Of a stretch of 64,000 bases of DNA, positions 17,790 to 26,991 are shown in pieces. The notes beneath the pieces were generated by a model. That model was not told the origin of the DNA and did no database searches. It saw only the letters and a program-made list of their open reading frames with translations. Position 1 is the first letter of the stretch, and each line of letters opens with the position of its first letter. The DNA is from Mycolicibacterium rhodesiae. Its GTDB lineage: Bacteria > Actinomycetota > Actinomycetes > Mycobacteriales > Mycobacteriaceae. A program made the position numbers and the translations under genes. The stretch is taken from positions 124,001 to 188,000 of the forward strand of contig NZ_MVIH01000007.1 in assembly GCF_002086695.1 (NCBI RefSeq), read 5' to 3'.

Positions 17790-19244
17790 ATGCAGACTTC
17801 ACCAGCCCGTAGCGGCTACGACATCGACGACTGGGACGCCGAAGACGTCGACGCCTGGAATGACGGCGGCTCGAAAATCGCACGCCGCAACCTGATTTGG
17901 TCGATCTTCGCCGAACACGTCGGATTCTCCGTGTGGTCCATCTGGTCGGTGATGGTGCTGTTCATGCCGCAGAACGTCTACCACATCGATGCCGCAGGCA
18001 AGTTTTTCCTGGTGGCCGTACCCACCCTGGTGGGTGCGGTCCTGCGCATCCCGTACACCTTCGCCACCGCACACTTCGGCGGCCGCAACTGGACGATCTT
18101 CTCGGCACTGGCACTACTGGTCCCGACCGCGCTGACGCTGTACTTCATGGCGCACCCGGGCACGTCCTACACGACGTTCCTGATCGTGGCCGCATTCGCC
18201 GGACTGGGCGGCGGAAACTTCGCCTCGTCGATGACCAACATCAACGCCTTCTACCCGCAGCGATACAAGGGCTGGGCGTTGGGCCTCAACGCCGGTGGCG
18301 GCAACATCGGTGTCGCCGTCATCCAACTCGTCGGGCTGCTGGTCATCGCAACGGTCGGAAACCGGTCGCCGCACCTGGTTTGTGCCACCTACCTGGTGCT
18401 GATCGCCTTGGCGGCCGTCGGTGCATCTTTCTTCATGAACAACCTGACCAACCAGCGCAGCGACGCGCGTTCGCTCATCGAGGTTCTGGCGCATCGTGAT
18501 TCGTGGCTGATCTCACTGCTCTACATCGGCACGTTCGGATCGTTCATCGGATTCGGCTTCGCCTTCGGCCAGGTGCTGCAGATCAACTTCCTTGCCGGAC
18601 TGTCGCACGGCGGCCCGGTAACTCCGGCGATGACCGCGCAGGCGTCCCTGCACGCGGCCCAGATCGCGTTCATCGGACCGGTGCTCGGCTCCCTGTCGCG
18701 CCCGCTGGGCGGCTGGCTGTCGGATCGCCTCGGCGGCGGCAGGGTCACGCTCTACACCTTCGTCGCCATGATCGCCGCCGCCGCTTGGCTCGTCGCCGCC
18801 GGTCAGATCGACGACGCGACCCCGGGGCCCGCGACGGGTGCCACCATGGGCGCGTTCATCGCCGGATTCATCGCACTGTTCATCCTCTCCGGGATCGGAA
18901 ACGGGTCGGTCTACAAGATGATCCCGTCGATCTTCGAGGCCAAGTCCCGCGGCCTGGATCAGCTCAGCGCACCGGAACGCAGCGCCTGGTCGCTGCGGAT
19001 GTCGGGAGCGCTGATCGGGATCGCCGGTGCGATCGGCGGTCTCGGCGGGGTCGGCGTCAACATCGCACTGCGAGCGTCCTACCTGTCGCCGGCGAAATCC
19101 GCCACCATGGCCTTCTGGGTGTTCCTCGGCTTCTACGTGCTGTGCGCGGCGATCACCTGGACCGCTTACGTACGCAGGCCGAAGACCGCAGGAGTCATCG
19201 GAACCGACACCCTCGCGGTCGGCAGCGCCGCAGCCGCCGCATGA
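17790..19244 (+). CDS. narK: Nitrate/nitrite transporter of the NNP (NarK) family
   Basis: 484 residues with about 12 membrane helices. The nitrate signature GLGGGNFASSMTNINAFYPQRYKGWALGLNAGGGNIG is present (written in databases as the G-rich NS1 motif), and the second glycine-rich motif ILSGIGNGSVYKMIPSIF lies late in the protein. The N-terminal tail is acidic. The role is nitrate uptake and/or nitrite exchange across the cytoplasmic membrane. The stop overlaps the nirB start (ATGA), so transport and nitrite reduction are co-expressed. Confidence 0.93.
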   Translation: MQTSPARSGYDIDDWDAEDVDAWNDGGSKIARRNLIWSIFAEHVGFSVWSIWSVMVLFMPQNVYHIDAAGKFFLVAVPTLVGAVLRIPYTFATAHFGGRNWTIFSALALLVPTALTLYFMAHPGTSYTTFLIVAAFAGLGGGNFASSMTNINAFYPQRYKGWALGLNAGGGNIGVAVIQLVGLLVIATVGNRSPHLVCATYLVLIALAAVGASFFMNNLTNQRSDARSLIEVLAHRDSWLISLLYIGTFGSFIGFGFAFGQVLQINFLAGLSHGGPVTPAMTAQASLHAAQIAFIGPVLGSLSRPLGGWLSDRLGGGRVTLYTFVAMIAAAAWLVAAGQIDDATPGPATGATMGAFIAGFIALFILSGIGNGSVYKMIPSIFEAKSRGLDQLSAPERSAWSLRMSGALIGIAGAIGGLGGVGVNIALRASYLSPAKSATMAFWVFLGFYVLCAAITWTAYVRRPKTAGVIGTDTLAVGSAAAAA

Positions 19245-21763
19245 CCGCCCAACGCCGGACCGTCGTGGTCATCGGTCACGGTATGGTCGGCCACCGGTTC
19301 GTCGAGGCATTGCGGGATCGCGACCGCGACGGAAACTGGCGGGTGGTGGTGCTGTGCGAGGAACCCACCGCCGCCTACGACCGGGTCGGGTTGTCGTCCT
19401 ATATCGACGGATGGGACCGCGCCGGCCTGGCACTGTCCGGAAACGACTACGCCGGAGACCAATTGGTCGATCTGCGGGTCGGGGAAGCGGCCGCCGCGAT
19501 CGACCGGGACGCCCGCGAGGTCGTCACCTCAACGGGGGAGCGGATCGGCTACGACGCGGTGGTGTTGGCCACCGGCTCGTACCCGTTCGTGCCGCCCATC
19601 CCGGGCAGCGATCTCGACCGGTGCTTCGTCTACCGGACGCTCGAAGACCTCGATGCGATCCGCACGGCCGCAACGGCGACCTGCCCAGGGGCGACCGGGA
19701 TCGTCGTCGGCGGCGGCCTGCTGGGGCTGGAGGCGGCCAACGCGCTGCGCATGCTGGGGCTGACTCCGCATGTGCTGGAACGGTCCCCGCGGCTGATGCC
19801 CATTCAGGTCGACGACGGTGGCGGCGCACTGCTGAACCGGCTGATCACCGAGCTCGGTATCGTCGTGCACACCGACGTGGCGTCCACCGACATCGTCGAC
19901 AACGGCGACGGCATCACGGTGTGGCTGTCCAACGGTGAACAGCTCGACGCCGCGGTGCTGGTGTTCTCCGCCGGGGTGCGCCCCCGTGACGAGCTGGCCC
20001 GCGACTGTGGTCTGCCGATCGCCGAGCGCGGCGGAGTGCTGACCGACATCAGTTGCGCCACCGGCGATCCCCGGGTGTATGCGATCGGTGAGGTGGCCGC
20101 GGTCGAAGGCCGCTGTTACGGCCTGGTCGCACCCGGTTACACGATGGCCGAGGTGGTGGCCGACCGCCTGGTCGGCGGTACCGCCGAGTTTCCGGGTGCC
20201 GACCTGTCCACCAAGCTCAAGCTGCTCGGTGTCGACGTGGCGAGCTTCGGCGACGCACACGCCAGCACACCCGGCGCGCTGGAAGTGGTGCTCAACGACG
20301 CGGTCAACCAGACCTACGCCAAACTCGTGGTCTCCGACGATGTTTCGACCCTGCTGGGTGGAATCCTGGTCGGCGATGCGAGCGCCTACTCCAGTTTGCG
20401 GCCGCTGGTCGGCCGCCCGCTGCCCGCCGACCCGGCGACGCTGATCGCGCCGGCCGGCGCAGAGGTCGGGGTGGGTGCGCTGCCCGACGACGCGCAGATC
20501 TGCTCGTGCAATGCGGTGTCCAAACGCAGCATCTGCGGCGCGATCGCGGACGGTGCTCACGACGTGCCGGCGCTCAAATGTGCGACCGCGGCCGGAACAT
20601 CCTGCGGCAGTTGCATTCCGATGCTCAAGCGGCTCCTCGAGTCGCAGGGTGTGGCGATGTCGAAGGCGCTGTGCGAACACTTCCAGCACTCCCGTGCGGA
20701 ATTGTTCCAGATCGTCGCATCGACCGGTATCCGGACCTTCTCGAAGCTGATCACCGACTACGGGACCGGCACCGGTTGTGACATATGCAAGCCGGTGGTC
20801 GCATCGATCCTGGCATCCACGTCGTCGGACCACATTCTCGACGACGAGACCGCCGCACTCCAGGACACCAACGACCACTTCCTGGCCAACATTCAGCGCA
20901 ACGGCACGTATTCGGTGGTGCCGCGGTTGCCCGGCGGTGAGGTCACACCCGAGCAGCTGATGGTGATCGCCCAGGTGGCACAGGATTTCGGCCTGTATAC
21001 CAAGATCACCGGCGGCCAGCGGATCGACCTGTTCGGTGCCCGCGTCGAGCAGCTGCCGCAGATCTGGAAGCGGCTGGTCGACGCGGGGATGGAATCCGGG
21101 CACGCGTACGGCAAATCGCTGCGGACCGTGAAGAGTTGCGTCGGGTCGTCGTGGTGCCGCTACGGCGTTCAGGACTCGGTGGCGATGGCCGTCGCGCTCG
21201 AATTGCGTTACCGGGGTTTGCGTTCGCCGCACAAGATCAAGATGGGAGTCTCGGGCTGCCAGCGCGAATGTGCTGAGGCGCGAGGCAAGGACGTCGGGGT
21301 GATCGCCACCGAGAAGGGCTGGAACCTCTACGTCGGCGGCAACGGCGGCGCCAACCCCAAGCATGCGCAGCTCTTGGCCGGAGACCTCGATTCCGATTCC
21401 CTGGTCCGCTACATCGACCGATACCTGATGTTCTACATCCGCACCGCAGACCGCTTGCAGCGCACCGCCGTCTGGCAGGAGACGATCGACGGTGGGCTTG
21501 ATCACATCCGGGACGTGGTGTGCGCGGACTCGTTGGGAATCGCCGCGGATCTCGACGACGCGATGGCTCGACATGTTGATGGCTACGCCGACGAGTGGGC
21601 GGGCGTGTTGAACGACCAGGAGAAACTGGCTCGCTTCGTGTCGTTCGTCAATGCCCCCGACGAGTCGGACCCGACGGTCGCGTTCGACGAGACCGGCCCG
21701 CGCAAGGTGCCGTTGTTGCTCGGTATGCCCGGCAGCGTCAACGCGGCGGAAAGCCGCGCGTAA
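19241..21763 (+). CDS. nirB: Assimilatory nitrite reductase [NAD(P)H], large subunit
   Basis: 840 residues. In order: a FAD/NAD-binding reductase (VVVIGHGMVGHRFVE at residues 8-22, IVVGGGLLGLEAANALR near 155), a BFD-type [2Fe-2S] domain (CSCNAVSKRSICGAI ... GTSCGSCIP, about 420-465), a second Cys pair (GCDICKP, about 512-518), then the siroheme/[4Fe-4S] nitrite reductase domain. The cluster cysteines are TVKSCVGSSWCRYG and GVSGCQRECAEA (about 630-690). It reduces nitrite to ammonium with six electrons and needs siroheme. ATG 19241 overlaps narK. Confidence 0.96.
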   Translation: MTAQRRTVVVIGHGMVGHRFVEALRDRDRDGNWRVVVLCEEPTAAYDRVGLSSYIDGWDRAGLALSGNDYAGDQLVDLRVGEAAAAIDRDAREVVTSTGERIGYDAVVLATGSYPFVPPIPGSDLDRCFVYRTLEDLDAIRTAATATCPGATGIVVGGGLLGLEAANALRMLGLTPHVLERSPRLMPIQVDDGGGALLNRLITELGIVVHTDVASTDIVDNGDGITVWLSNGEQLDAAVLVFSAGVRPRDELARDCGLPIAERGGVLTDISCATGDPRVYAIGEVAAVEGRCYGLVAPGYTMAEVVADRLVGGTAEFPGADLSTKLKLLGVDVASFGDAHASTPGALEVVLNDAVNQTYAKLVVSDDVSTLLGGILVGDASAYSSLRPLVGRPLPADPATLIAPAGAEVGVGALPDDAQICSCNAVSKRSICGAIADGAHDVPALKCATAAGTSCGSCIPMLKRLLESQGVAMSKALCEHFQHSRAELFQIVASTGIRTFSKLITDYGTGTGCDICKPVVASILASTSSDHILDDETAALQDTNDHFLANIQRNGTYSVVPRLPGGEVTPEQLMVIAQVAQDFGLYTKITGGQRIDLFGARVEQLPQIWKRLVDAGMESGHAYGKSLRTVKSCVGSSWCRYGVQDSVAMAVALELRYRGLRSPHKIKMGVSGCQRECAEARGKDVGVIATEKGWNLYVGGNGGANPKHAQLLAGDLDSDSLVRYIDRYLMFYIRTADRLQRTAVWQETIDGGLDHIRDVVCADSLGIAADLDDAMARHVDGYADEWAGVLNDQEKLARFVSFVNAPDESDPTVAFDETGPRKVPLLLGMPGSVNAAESRA

Positions 21764-21812
21764 CAGCGGCGAAACACGACCCCTCTATCAAGGTCTTTGG
21801 AGGCTTGAAACG

Positions 21813-22178
21813 ATGACAGTTCTTGCAGACACCCGGGCGGGGCTCGACCTCGATGTGTGGACGCCTGCCTGCCCGCGCAGCGCGCTGCTGGCCGGGCGCG
21901 GCGTCGCGGTGTTACTGCCGGGCGGCGAGCAGGCGGCGCTGTTCTTGTTGGCCGACGGCTCGCTGGCCGCGGTCGGCAACATCGACCCGTTCGGCCGTGC
22001 CGCCGTCATGTCGCGCGGCCTGGTCGGGGACCGGCGCGGCGAGCCCACGGTGGCCTCACCGCTGCTCAAGCAGGTTTTCTCCCTGGTCGACGGTCGCTGC
22101 CTCGACGACGAGTCACACGCACTGCCGGTCTACGACGTCAGGGTGGTCGATGGATTCGTCGAGATCAGAAGTCGCTGA
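21813..22178 (+). CDS. nirD: Nitrite reductase small subunit
   Basis: 121 residues, a Rieske-fold protein of the NirD type. The positions that would hold the Rieske Cys-His pairs are not conserved (NIDPF in place of CxH, no CxxH later), as expected for NirD, which lacks the cluster. It associates with NirB. GGAGG at 21799-21803 lies 9 nt before the ATG, a strong ribosome binding site after the 49-nt gap following nirB. The 3' end overlaps the NnaR-type gene by 29 nt in another frame. Confidence 0.92.
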   Translation: MTVLADTRAGLDLDVWTPACPRSALLAGRGVAVLLPGGEQAALFLLADGSLAAVGNIDPFGRAAVMSRGLVGDRRGEPTVASPLLKQVFSLVDGRCLDDESHALPVYDVRVVDGFVEIRSR

Positions 22179-23295
22179 CCCGCTGGCCGGTTTCACCGTC
22201 GGGGTGACCGCCGCGCGTCGCGCCGAAGAGTTCATCACGCTGCTGGAGCGGCGCGGTGCCGCGGTCGTGCACGCCCCGACGATCCGGATCGTGCCGCTGG
22301 TCGACGACGTCGAACTGCACCGGGTGACCGGGCAACTCATCGCCGAGCCACCCGATCTGGTCGTCGTGACCACCGGGATCGGCTTCCGTGGCTGGGTCGA
22401 GGCGGCGCACGGTTGGGACGTGCACGACGGTCTGCTCGCCGCTTTGGAATCGACACGCATCCTGGCTCGCGGGCCCAAGGCGCGGGGCGCAGTGCGGCAG
22501 GCCGGGCTGTGTGAAGAGTGGAGCCCGGAGTCGGAATCGTCGGTCGAAGTGCTGGAGCGGCTGCTCTCCGAAGGGGTCGACCAGCTGCGGATCGCGGTGC
22601 AATTGCACGGCGCGGCAAGCGAATGGGAGCCCGACACCGACATCTGTGATGCGCTGACCCGGGCCGGCGCTCACGTGGTGAAGGTGCCGGTCTATCGCTG
22701 GGAACAGCCCGAGGACACCCGGCGCATCGACCAGCTGATCGGCATGATCGTCAACTCCGACGTCGACGCGGTGAGCTTCACCAGCGCGCCGGCCGTCGCA
22801 TCGCTACTGGAACGCGCGAAAGCCATTGGTGCACTGGATTGTTTGATCACCGCGTTGCGCAACAACGTCGCGGTGTTCTGTGTCGGTCCGGTGACGGCCA
22901 CCCCGCTGGCCCGGCTGGGTATCGAGCCGCGCTCTCCGCAGCGTTATCGCCTCGGCGCGCTGGCCCGTCTCATCACAGACGAATTGCCATGCCTGGCAAA
23001 GCAATACAGTGCCGGCGGGCACCGCATCAGCGTACGCAGCGCCAGCGTCGAGGTGGACGGTCAGCTCAAGGTGCTACCGCCGGCCGGGATGGCGTTGTTG
23101 CGGCGGCTGCTGGTGGCACCCGGTTTGGTGGTATCCCGCGAGGAGCTGCTCGCGGAACTGCCCGGCGGCGGCGATGACACCCACGCGGTCGAGACCGCGA
23201 TGGCGAGGCTTCGCTCAGCACTGTCCGCACCGCGGGTGGTCCAGACCGTCGTCAAACGCGGCTACCGACTCGCCGTCGACGTGGAGGCGACATGA
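22150..23295 (+). CDS. nnaR: HemD-like/OmpR-type regulator of nitrate and nitrite assimilation (NnaR type)
   Basis: 381 residues. The first about 265 residues are a uroporphyrinogen-III synthase (HemD) fold: FTVGVTAARRAEEFITLLERRG, VVTTGIGFRGWVEA, AVSFTSAPAVASLLERA, VFCVGPVTATPL. The last about 95 are an OmpR-type winged helix: LVVSREELLAEL, HAVETAMARLRSAL, VVQTVVKRGYRLAV. This architecture is that of NnaR, shown in Streptomyces and M. smegmatis to control nitrate/nitrite genes with GlnR. Whether the HemD part makes uro'gen III or senses a tetrapyrrole is open. ATG 22150 lies within nirD; the stop overlaps the chelatase start. Confidence 0.85.
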   Translation: MDSSRSEVADPLAGFTVGVTAARRAEEFITLLERRGAAVVHAPTIRIVPLVDDVELHRVTGQLIAEPPDLVVVTTGIGFRGWVEAAHGWDVHDGLLAALESTRILARGPKARGAVRQAGLCEEWSPESESSVEVLERLLSEGVDQLRIAVQLHGAASEWEPDTDICDALTRAGAHVVKVPVYRWEQPEDTRRIDQLIGMIVNSDVDAVSFTSAPAVASLLERAKAIGALDCLITALRNNVAVFCVGPVTATPLARLGIEPRSPQRYRLGALARLITDELPCLAKQYSAGGHRISVRSASVEVDGQLKVLPPAGMALLRRLLVAPGLVVSREELLAELPGGGDDTHAVETAMARLRSALSAPRVVQTVVKRGYRLAVDVEAT

Positions 23296-24005
23296 CACCC
23301 GAGCTGATCCTGGTGGCCCACGGCACCCGAAGCCCGCAGGGCCTGGCCACCGTCACCGAGATCGCGTCGGCCGTTGCGGATCTTGTCGGCCCGGTGCGCA
23401 CCGCGTTCGTCGACGTCCTCGGTCCCAATCCCCGCGAGCTGCTGGCCGGGTCGACCAGACCTGCGATCGTGGTGCCTGCCTTCCTGGCGTCGGGCTACCA
23501 CGTCAACACCGACCTGCCGGCGCGGGTCGCGGAGAGCGGACACGCAGACGTCACCATCACCACCGCGCTGGGCCCCGACCCGGTGCTGGCCGAAATCATG
23601 CGCTCCAGGCTGCTCGAGGTGGGCTGGACGCCCGGTGACGCGGTCGTGATGGCGGCGGCCGGGTCCTCCGACCCGGCGGCCCGGCGCGAACTGGTGCGGG
23701 CCGCCGCCCTGCTCGGCGATCTGGTGGGCGAGGTGCACCTCGGCTTCGTCGCCACCGGCGTCCCGGCGGTCGCCGACCTGGTGGCCCGGATCCGAGCGGC
23801 CGGACGCCGGGTGTTCATCGCCTCCTACCTGCTGGCGCCGGGTGTGTTCCACACCAGGCTGGCCGGTTGCGGTGCGCACGGCGTGACCGATCCGCTGGGC
23901 GCGCACCCGGAACTCGTGGAGTTATTGGCCCGCCGGTTCGCGCTCACCCCGATTCCCGCATTCGGCCCTGGTGGTGGCACCATTGATCGGTGTCCGCTGA
24001 ACTGA
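23292..24005 (+). CDS. Sirohydrochlorin chelatase family (CbiX/SirB-like)
   Basis: 237 residues with two CbiX-like half domains. The first begins ELILVAHGTRSPQGLATV with the metal-site His in AHGTR; the second contains SYLLAPGVFHTRL. The family inserts Fe2+ or Co2+ into sirohydrochlorin. Coupled to NnaR (ATGA) behind nirBD, iron insertion to make siroheme for NirB is the most likely role. The genes for earlier siroheme steps (uro'gen methyltransferase) are not in the window. The C-terminus overlaps the ilvA start by 16 nt. Confidence 0.88.
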   Translation: MTPELILVAHGTRSPQGLATVTEIASAVADLVGPVRTAFVDVLGPNPRELLAGSTRPAIVVPAFLASGYHVNTDLPARVAESGHADVTITTALGPDPVLAEIMRSRLLEVGWTPGDAVVMAAAGSSDPAARRELVRAAALLGDLVGEVHLGFVATGVPAVADLVARIRAAGRRVFIASYLLAPGVFHTRLAGCGAHGVTDPLGAHPELVELLARRFALTPIPAFGPGGGTIDRCPLN

Positions 24006-25270
24006 CCCAGAGCCATCGAACGTCGCCGCTGTGCGCGGCGGACATCGATGAGGCCGGCCAGCGAATTGCGGACATGGTCAGCCAGAGCCCGCTGCAGTAC
24101 AGCGACCGGCTTTCGCAGGCGACCGGCGCCGAGGTCTACCTCAAGCGTGAGGACCTGCAGAGCGTGCGGTCCTATAAGGTGCGCGGCGCCTACAACCTGC
24201 TCAAACAGCTTTCCGACGCGGAGATCGCGGCGGGGGTGGTGTGCTCGTCGGCCGGCAATCACGCGCAGGGCTTCGCGCTTGCGTGCCGGTCGATGGGCGT
24301 GCACGGCCGGGTTTACGTGCCTGCCAAGACCCCGAAGCAGAAGCGCGATCGCATCCGCTATCACGGTGGGGAGTTCATCGACCTGATCGTCGGCGGGGCG
24401 ACCTACGACCTGGCGGCGCAGGCGGCTCTCGACGATGTCGCCCGCACCGGCGCCACGCTGGTTCCGCCGTTCGACGATCTGCGCACGATGGCCGGCCAGG
24501 GCACGATTGCCGTGGAGATCCTCGCCCAGCTCGACACCGAACCGGATCTGGTGATCGTCCCGGTCGGCGGCGGCGGATGTATCGCGGGGATCACCACCTA
24601 TCTGGCCGAGCGGACAGCCAACACCGCGGTGCTGGGCGTGGAGCCCGCAGGCGCGGCCTCGATGATCGCGGCGCTGGCCGCCGGCGGCCCGGTCGAACTG
24701 GACCACGTCGACCAGTTCGTCGACGGTGCGGCGGTCAAGCAGATCGGTGCACTGCCGTATCAGGCGCTGGCCGCGGCGGGCGACATGGTGTCGGTGACGA
24801 CGGTCGACGAAGGCGCGGTCTGCACTGCGATGCTGGACCTGTACCAGAACGAGGGCATCATTGCCGAGCCCGCCGGGGCGCTGTCCGTGGCGGGGCTGCT
24901 GGAGGCCGGCGTGGAACCGGGGTCGACGGTGGTGTGCCTGATCTCCGGCGGCAACAACGACGTGTCCCGCTACGGCGAGGTGCTCGAGCGCTCGCTGGTG
25001 CACCTGGGCCTCAAGCACTACTTCCTGGTCGACTTCCCGCAGGAGCCGGGCGCACTGCGCCGGTTCCTCGACGAGATCCTCGGACCGAACGACGACATCA
25101 CCCTGTTCGAGTACGTCAAGCGCAACAACCGGGAAACCGGTGAGGCGCTGGTCGGCATCGAACTCGGCTCGGCGGCCGGGCTCGACGGGCTGCGGGCCCG
25201 GATGGATGCGTCCGGTCTGCACGTCGAGCCGCTGGAGCCCGGCTCGCCGGCCTACCGGTATCTGACCTAG
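23990..25270 (+). CDS. ilvA: Threonine ammonia-lyase (threonine dehydratase), biosynthetic
   Basis: 426 residues. PLP-dependent beta family: PLP lysine K63 in VRSYKVRGAYN, the phosphate loop VGGGGCIAG, and SSAGNHAQG. A C-terminal regulatory ACT-like domain (about 335-425; HYFLVDFPQEPGALRRFLDEIL) explains probable isoleucine feedback. It makes 2-oxobutanoate from threonine, the first step to isoleucine. The start is GTG 23990, inside the chelatase gene. ilvA next to treZ is the ancestral mycobacterial order, so the upstream nitrate block is the inserted part. Confidence 0.96.
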   Translation: MSAELTQSHRTSPLCAADIDEAGQRIADMVSQSPLQYSDRLSQATGAEVYLKREDLQSVRSYKVRGAYNLLKQLSDAEIAAGVVCSSAGNHAQGFALACRSMGVHGRVYVPAKTPKQKRDRIRYHGGEFIDLIVGGATYDLAAQAALDDVARTGATLVPPFDDLRTMAGQGTIAVEILAQLDTEPDLVIVPVGGGGCIAGITTYLAERTANTAVLGVEPAGAASMIAALAAGGPVELDHVDQFVDGAAVKQIGALPYQALAAAGDMVSVTTVDEGAVCTAMLDLYQNEGIIAEPAGALSVAGLLEAGVEPGSTVVCLISGGNNDVSRYGEVLERSLVHLGLKHYFLVDFPQEPGALRRFLDEILGPNDDITLFEYVKRNNRETGEALVGIELGSAAGLDGLRARMDASGLHVEPLEPGSPAYRYLT

Positions 25271-26991
25271 CCGGCGCGCGTCACCACCACCGAGTGCCCG
25301 GGCAACTGGGTGCCGTGCGCGCCCACCTCGGGTTCGCCCCACGCCAGGATCGCCTCGCCGGTGACCGGCACCCTGACCGGCTGCTCGCCGAGGTTGCAGG
25401 CGATCGCAATGTGCCCGCGGCGCATCACAATCCAGCGTTCGTCTTCGTCGAAATCGACCACCAGGTGCTGCAGCCACGCGTCGGCCATGTCAGGTTCGGT
25501 GCGGCGCAACGCGATCAGACCGCGGTAGAAGTCCAGCAGCTCGGCGTGCCTGCCCTGGTCGACCTCATCCCAGTTCAGCTTCGAGCGCAGGAAGGTCTGC
25601 GGGTCCTGCGGATCGGGGATGTCGTCCGCATCCCAGCCGTGGTCGGCGAACTCCGCCTTGCGGCCGTCGGCCGTCGCCTTGGCCAGCTCGGGTTCGGGGT
25701 GCGAACTGAAGAACTGGAACGGGGTCGACGCCGCCCATTCCTCACCCATGAAAAGCATTGCGGTGTAGGGCGATCCGAGCGCAAGCGCGGCCTTGATGGC
25801 GAGCTGGCCGTAATCCAGGTTCTGCGACGGCCGATCTCCGGTCGCGCGGTTGCCGACCTGATCGTGGGTGCAGGTGTAGGCCGTCAGCCGGGTGGCCGGG
25901 ATCAGCGTCTTGTCCAGCGGCCTGCCGTGCCTGCGGTGCCGGAACGACGAGTAGGTGCCGGCGTGGAAATAGCCGTTCTGCAGCGTACTGGCCAGTGCTG
26001 ACATCGAGCCGAAATCGGCGTAGTAGCCCTGCCGTTCGCCGGACACCGCGGTGTGGATGGCGTGATGGATGTCGTCGTCCCACTGCGCGGTCAGGCCATA
26101 CCCGCCGCGATCGCGGGGGGTGATCAGCCGCGGATCGTTGAGGTCACTTTCGGCGATCAGCGACAGCGGCCGGCCAACGGCAGCGGACAACGCATCGGTT
26201 TCGGCGGTCATCTCTTCGAGGATGTGGATCGCGGTGTTGTCGACGAGTGCGTGCACCGCGTCGAGCCGCAGACCGTCGGCATGGAAGTCGCGCATCCAGC
26301 GCAGTGCGCAGTCGAGGATGTAGCGGCGTACCTCGTCGGCCTCGGGTCCGGTCAGGTTGACGCCTTCACCCCACGGATTGCTGACCGACGACAGGTACGG
26401 CCCGTACTTCGGCAGGTAATTGCCCGACGGCCCCAGGTGGTTGAACACCGCATCGATCAGCACGCCGAGTCCGCGAGCATGCGCGGCGTCGATCAGGCGC
26501 ACCAAACCGTCTGGGCCGCCGTACGGTTCGTGCACCGCGTACCACAGCACTCCGTCGTAACCCCACCCGTGATCGCCGCTGAAAGCGTTGACGGGCATCA
26601 ACTGGACGAAGTCGACGCCGAGGTCCACCAGATAGTCCAGCTTCGCGATTGCGGCGTCGAACGTCCCTTCCGGAGTGAACGTTCCGGTGTGCAGTTCGTA
26701 GATCACTGCACCCTCGATCGAGCGGCCCTCCCACTGCGCATCCGACCACCGCGCGGAGGAGGGATCCCAGAGTTGGGATCGTTCGTGCACGCCATCGGGC
26801 TGGCGGGCCGAGCGCGGGTCCGGCAGCACCGTCGGGTCGTCGTCCAGGACGAAGCCGTATCGGGCGTCCGCCGCGGCGTCGACGTCGGCACGCCACCATC
26901 CGTCATCGTCGACGGTCATGTCATGGAGATGCCCGTCGACGTCGAGGCGCACCTGCTTGGGCAGCGGTGCCCACACGGCGAATTCAGGCAT
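25267..26991 (-). CDS. treZ: Malto-oligosyltrehalose trehalohydrolase
   Basis: 574 residues. An N-terminal carbohydrate-binding-like beta domain (FAVWAPLPKQVRLDVDG) is followed by a GH13 barrel. Conserved regions: YELHTGTFTPEGTFDAAI, DAVFNHLGPSGNYL, GLRLDAVHAL (nucleophile Asp) and SLIAESDLNDPRL (acid/base Glu). It releases trehalose from the maltooligosyltrehalose made by TreY. The ATG at 26991 overlaps the treY stop by 8 nt. The stop overlaps the convergent ilvA stop by 3 nt. Last gene of the treX-treY-treZ run. Confidence 0.96.
   Translation of the reverse strand: MPEFAVWAPLPKQVRLDVDGHLHDMTVDDDGWWRADVDAAADARYGFVLDDDPTVLPDPRSARQPDGVHERSQLWDPSSARWSDAQWEGRSIEGAVIYELHTGTFTPEGTFDAAIAKLDYLVDLGVDFVQLMPVNAFSGDHGWGYDGVLWYAVHEPYGGPDGLVRLIDAAHARGLGVLIDAVFNHLGPSGNYLPKYGPYLSSVSNPWGEGVNLTGPEADEVRRYILDCALRWMRDFHADGLRLDAVHALVDNTAIHILEEMTAETDALSAAVGRPLSLIAESDLNDPRLITPRDRGGYGLTAQWDDDIHHAIHTAVSGERQGYYADFGSMSALASTLQNGYFHAGTYSSFRHRRHGRPLDKTLIPATRLTAYTCTHDQVGNRATGDRPSQNLDYGQLAIKAALALGSPYTAMLFMGEEWAASTPFQFFSSHPEPELAKATADGRKAEFADHGWDADDIPDPQDPQTFLRSKLNWDEVDQGRHAELLDFYRGLIALRRTEPDMADAWLQHLVVDFDEDERWIVMRRGHIAIACNLGEQPVRVPVTGEAILAWGEPEVGAHGTQLPGHSVVVTRAG

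Noticed and set aside
18503..19240. In-frame upstream extension of nirB inside narK
   Set aside because: The open frame continues upstream of 19241, but the translated stretch is Arg-rich and unlike NirB, while ATG 19241 gives a normal NirB N-terminus and an ATGA overlap.
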